Below, piece after piece: positions 63,514 through 64,000 of a stretch of DNA of 64,000 bases (its first letter is position 1; each line of letters opens with the position of its first letter). The DNA lies in assembly GCA_025769875.1 (NCBI GenBank), contig JAGFNK010000063.1:1-64000 (forward strand), written 5' to 3'. A program made the translations under genes and the position numbers. A model generated the notes under the pieces. It ran no database searches. It saw nothing but the letters and a program-made list of their open reading frames with translations, and was not told the DNA's origin. The DNA is from Russula earlei. Lineage: Eukaryota > Basidiomycota > Agaricomycetes > Russulales > Russulaceae.

Positions 63514-64000
63514 CTCTCAACATATCTGATAAGGGCACCAACTCAGAACTGTTATCTCAGATCTCAGATCACTTTAATATATTCCCCAATCTTCAGGTCA
63601 ACTCAAGGTATTCTGGACTATTTAACAAATTGACTCTCCATCCCAGTGCACATCTTCTGATGATGCACCCTTACCTCTGTACTATCCTATACCTTGTCCC
63701 AGCACTGAAGATCAGACCATTCAATCTCACTTATATTCCTTCTAGACAATTTCTAACTGTATTTGATCACATATACATTGGTGGTCTAATTACTATTAGA
63801 TCCTTAGATTACATTACAGTATGTGTGATCAGTTTATTGAGTGAGTCTTGAGTGGGTGAGCATGCACACACGTCCAAATGCACTTGCACATATGTGTGCG
63901 TGAGAATGTCTAGATAAGCGAAGCTCAGTATCTCGGTGCCGGTGCCGGTGAAAGCCGAGAGCAAACCTGGCGGGATTTGAAACTTTTGGGGTGACAGAGC
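63514..64000. other. Unassigned right end
   Basis: AT-rich sequence with one 129-codon hydrophobic frame (63462-63851) that overlaps the LTR relic and has no recognisable domain. A short TCTCGG...CCGAGA inverted repeat encloses CGGTGCCGGTGCCGGTG near 63930-63961. Nothing else can be supported. Confidence 0.5.

Noticed and set aside
63462..63851. 129-codon hydrophobic ORF near the right end
   Set aside because: Begins inside an LTR-A-like relic, has no domain, and its composition matches AT-rich non-coding DNA.

Overview
This is retrotransposon-dominated DNA from a fungal genome, most likely an Agaricomycete or other basidiomycete with a transposon-rich genome. The lineage is inferred from the chromodomain Ty3/gypsy types, short GT..AG introns with CTGAC-like branch points, and decay by CGA-to-TGA transitions. 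I see no intact host gene, tRNA, rRNA or CRISPR array. Almost every base outside 9866-11642 and 63514-64000 belongs to a nested LTR element.

Layout. Element A (1-9865, +) is a Ty3/gypsy copy broken by LTR-A, LTR-B and LTR-C insertions. An unassigned stretch (9866-11642) and the 3' end of an LTR-C retroelement (11643-12460) follow. Element F (13266-63396, +) then encloses nearly everything else. Target-site duplications (TSDs) and interrupted reading frames give seven nested levels: F > LTR-B(-) > LTR-B(+) > element A2(-) > element D(+) > LTR-A(-) > a 1.58 kb AT-rich foldback element. Further right, element E (46462-61128, +) sits in the 3' LTR of F and itself carries a GC-rich non-autonomous element G (52051-56487, -). 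I use family names LTR-A (LTR of element D), LTR-B (LTR of E), LTR-C (orphan), LTR-D (LTR of A and A2) and LTR-F.

Genes. All four gypsy families encode Gag with a CCHC knuckle, a conserved GGATTTT slippery site at the -1 gag/pol junction, then protease, RT, RNase H, integrase and chromodomain. Two architectures differ in their accessory genes. A, A2 and F carry a downstream ORF3 ending in a second CCHC knuckle. D and E instead carry a series of accessory ORFs (u1, u2, u2b, u3, and in E also u4) between the 5' LTR and gag.

The most notable system is in D and E. A short intron begins at a strong donor 13-15 nt inside the 3' end of the 5' LTR and ends at an AG|TG acceptor. Its removal would excise the primer binding site and build the AUG of u1 (A|UG). 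A second intron builds the AUG of u2 in the same way. The primer binding sites of D/E, A2 and F are not tRNA-like. Each is perfectly complementary to 10-12 nt of its own LTR located 32-36 nt downstream of a TATA box, the geometry of Tf1-type self-priming. Unspliced RNA could therefore serve as genome and spliced RNA as accessory-protein mRNA. This is inferred from sequence comparison of the copies in this window; no transcripts were available.
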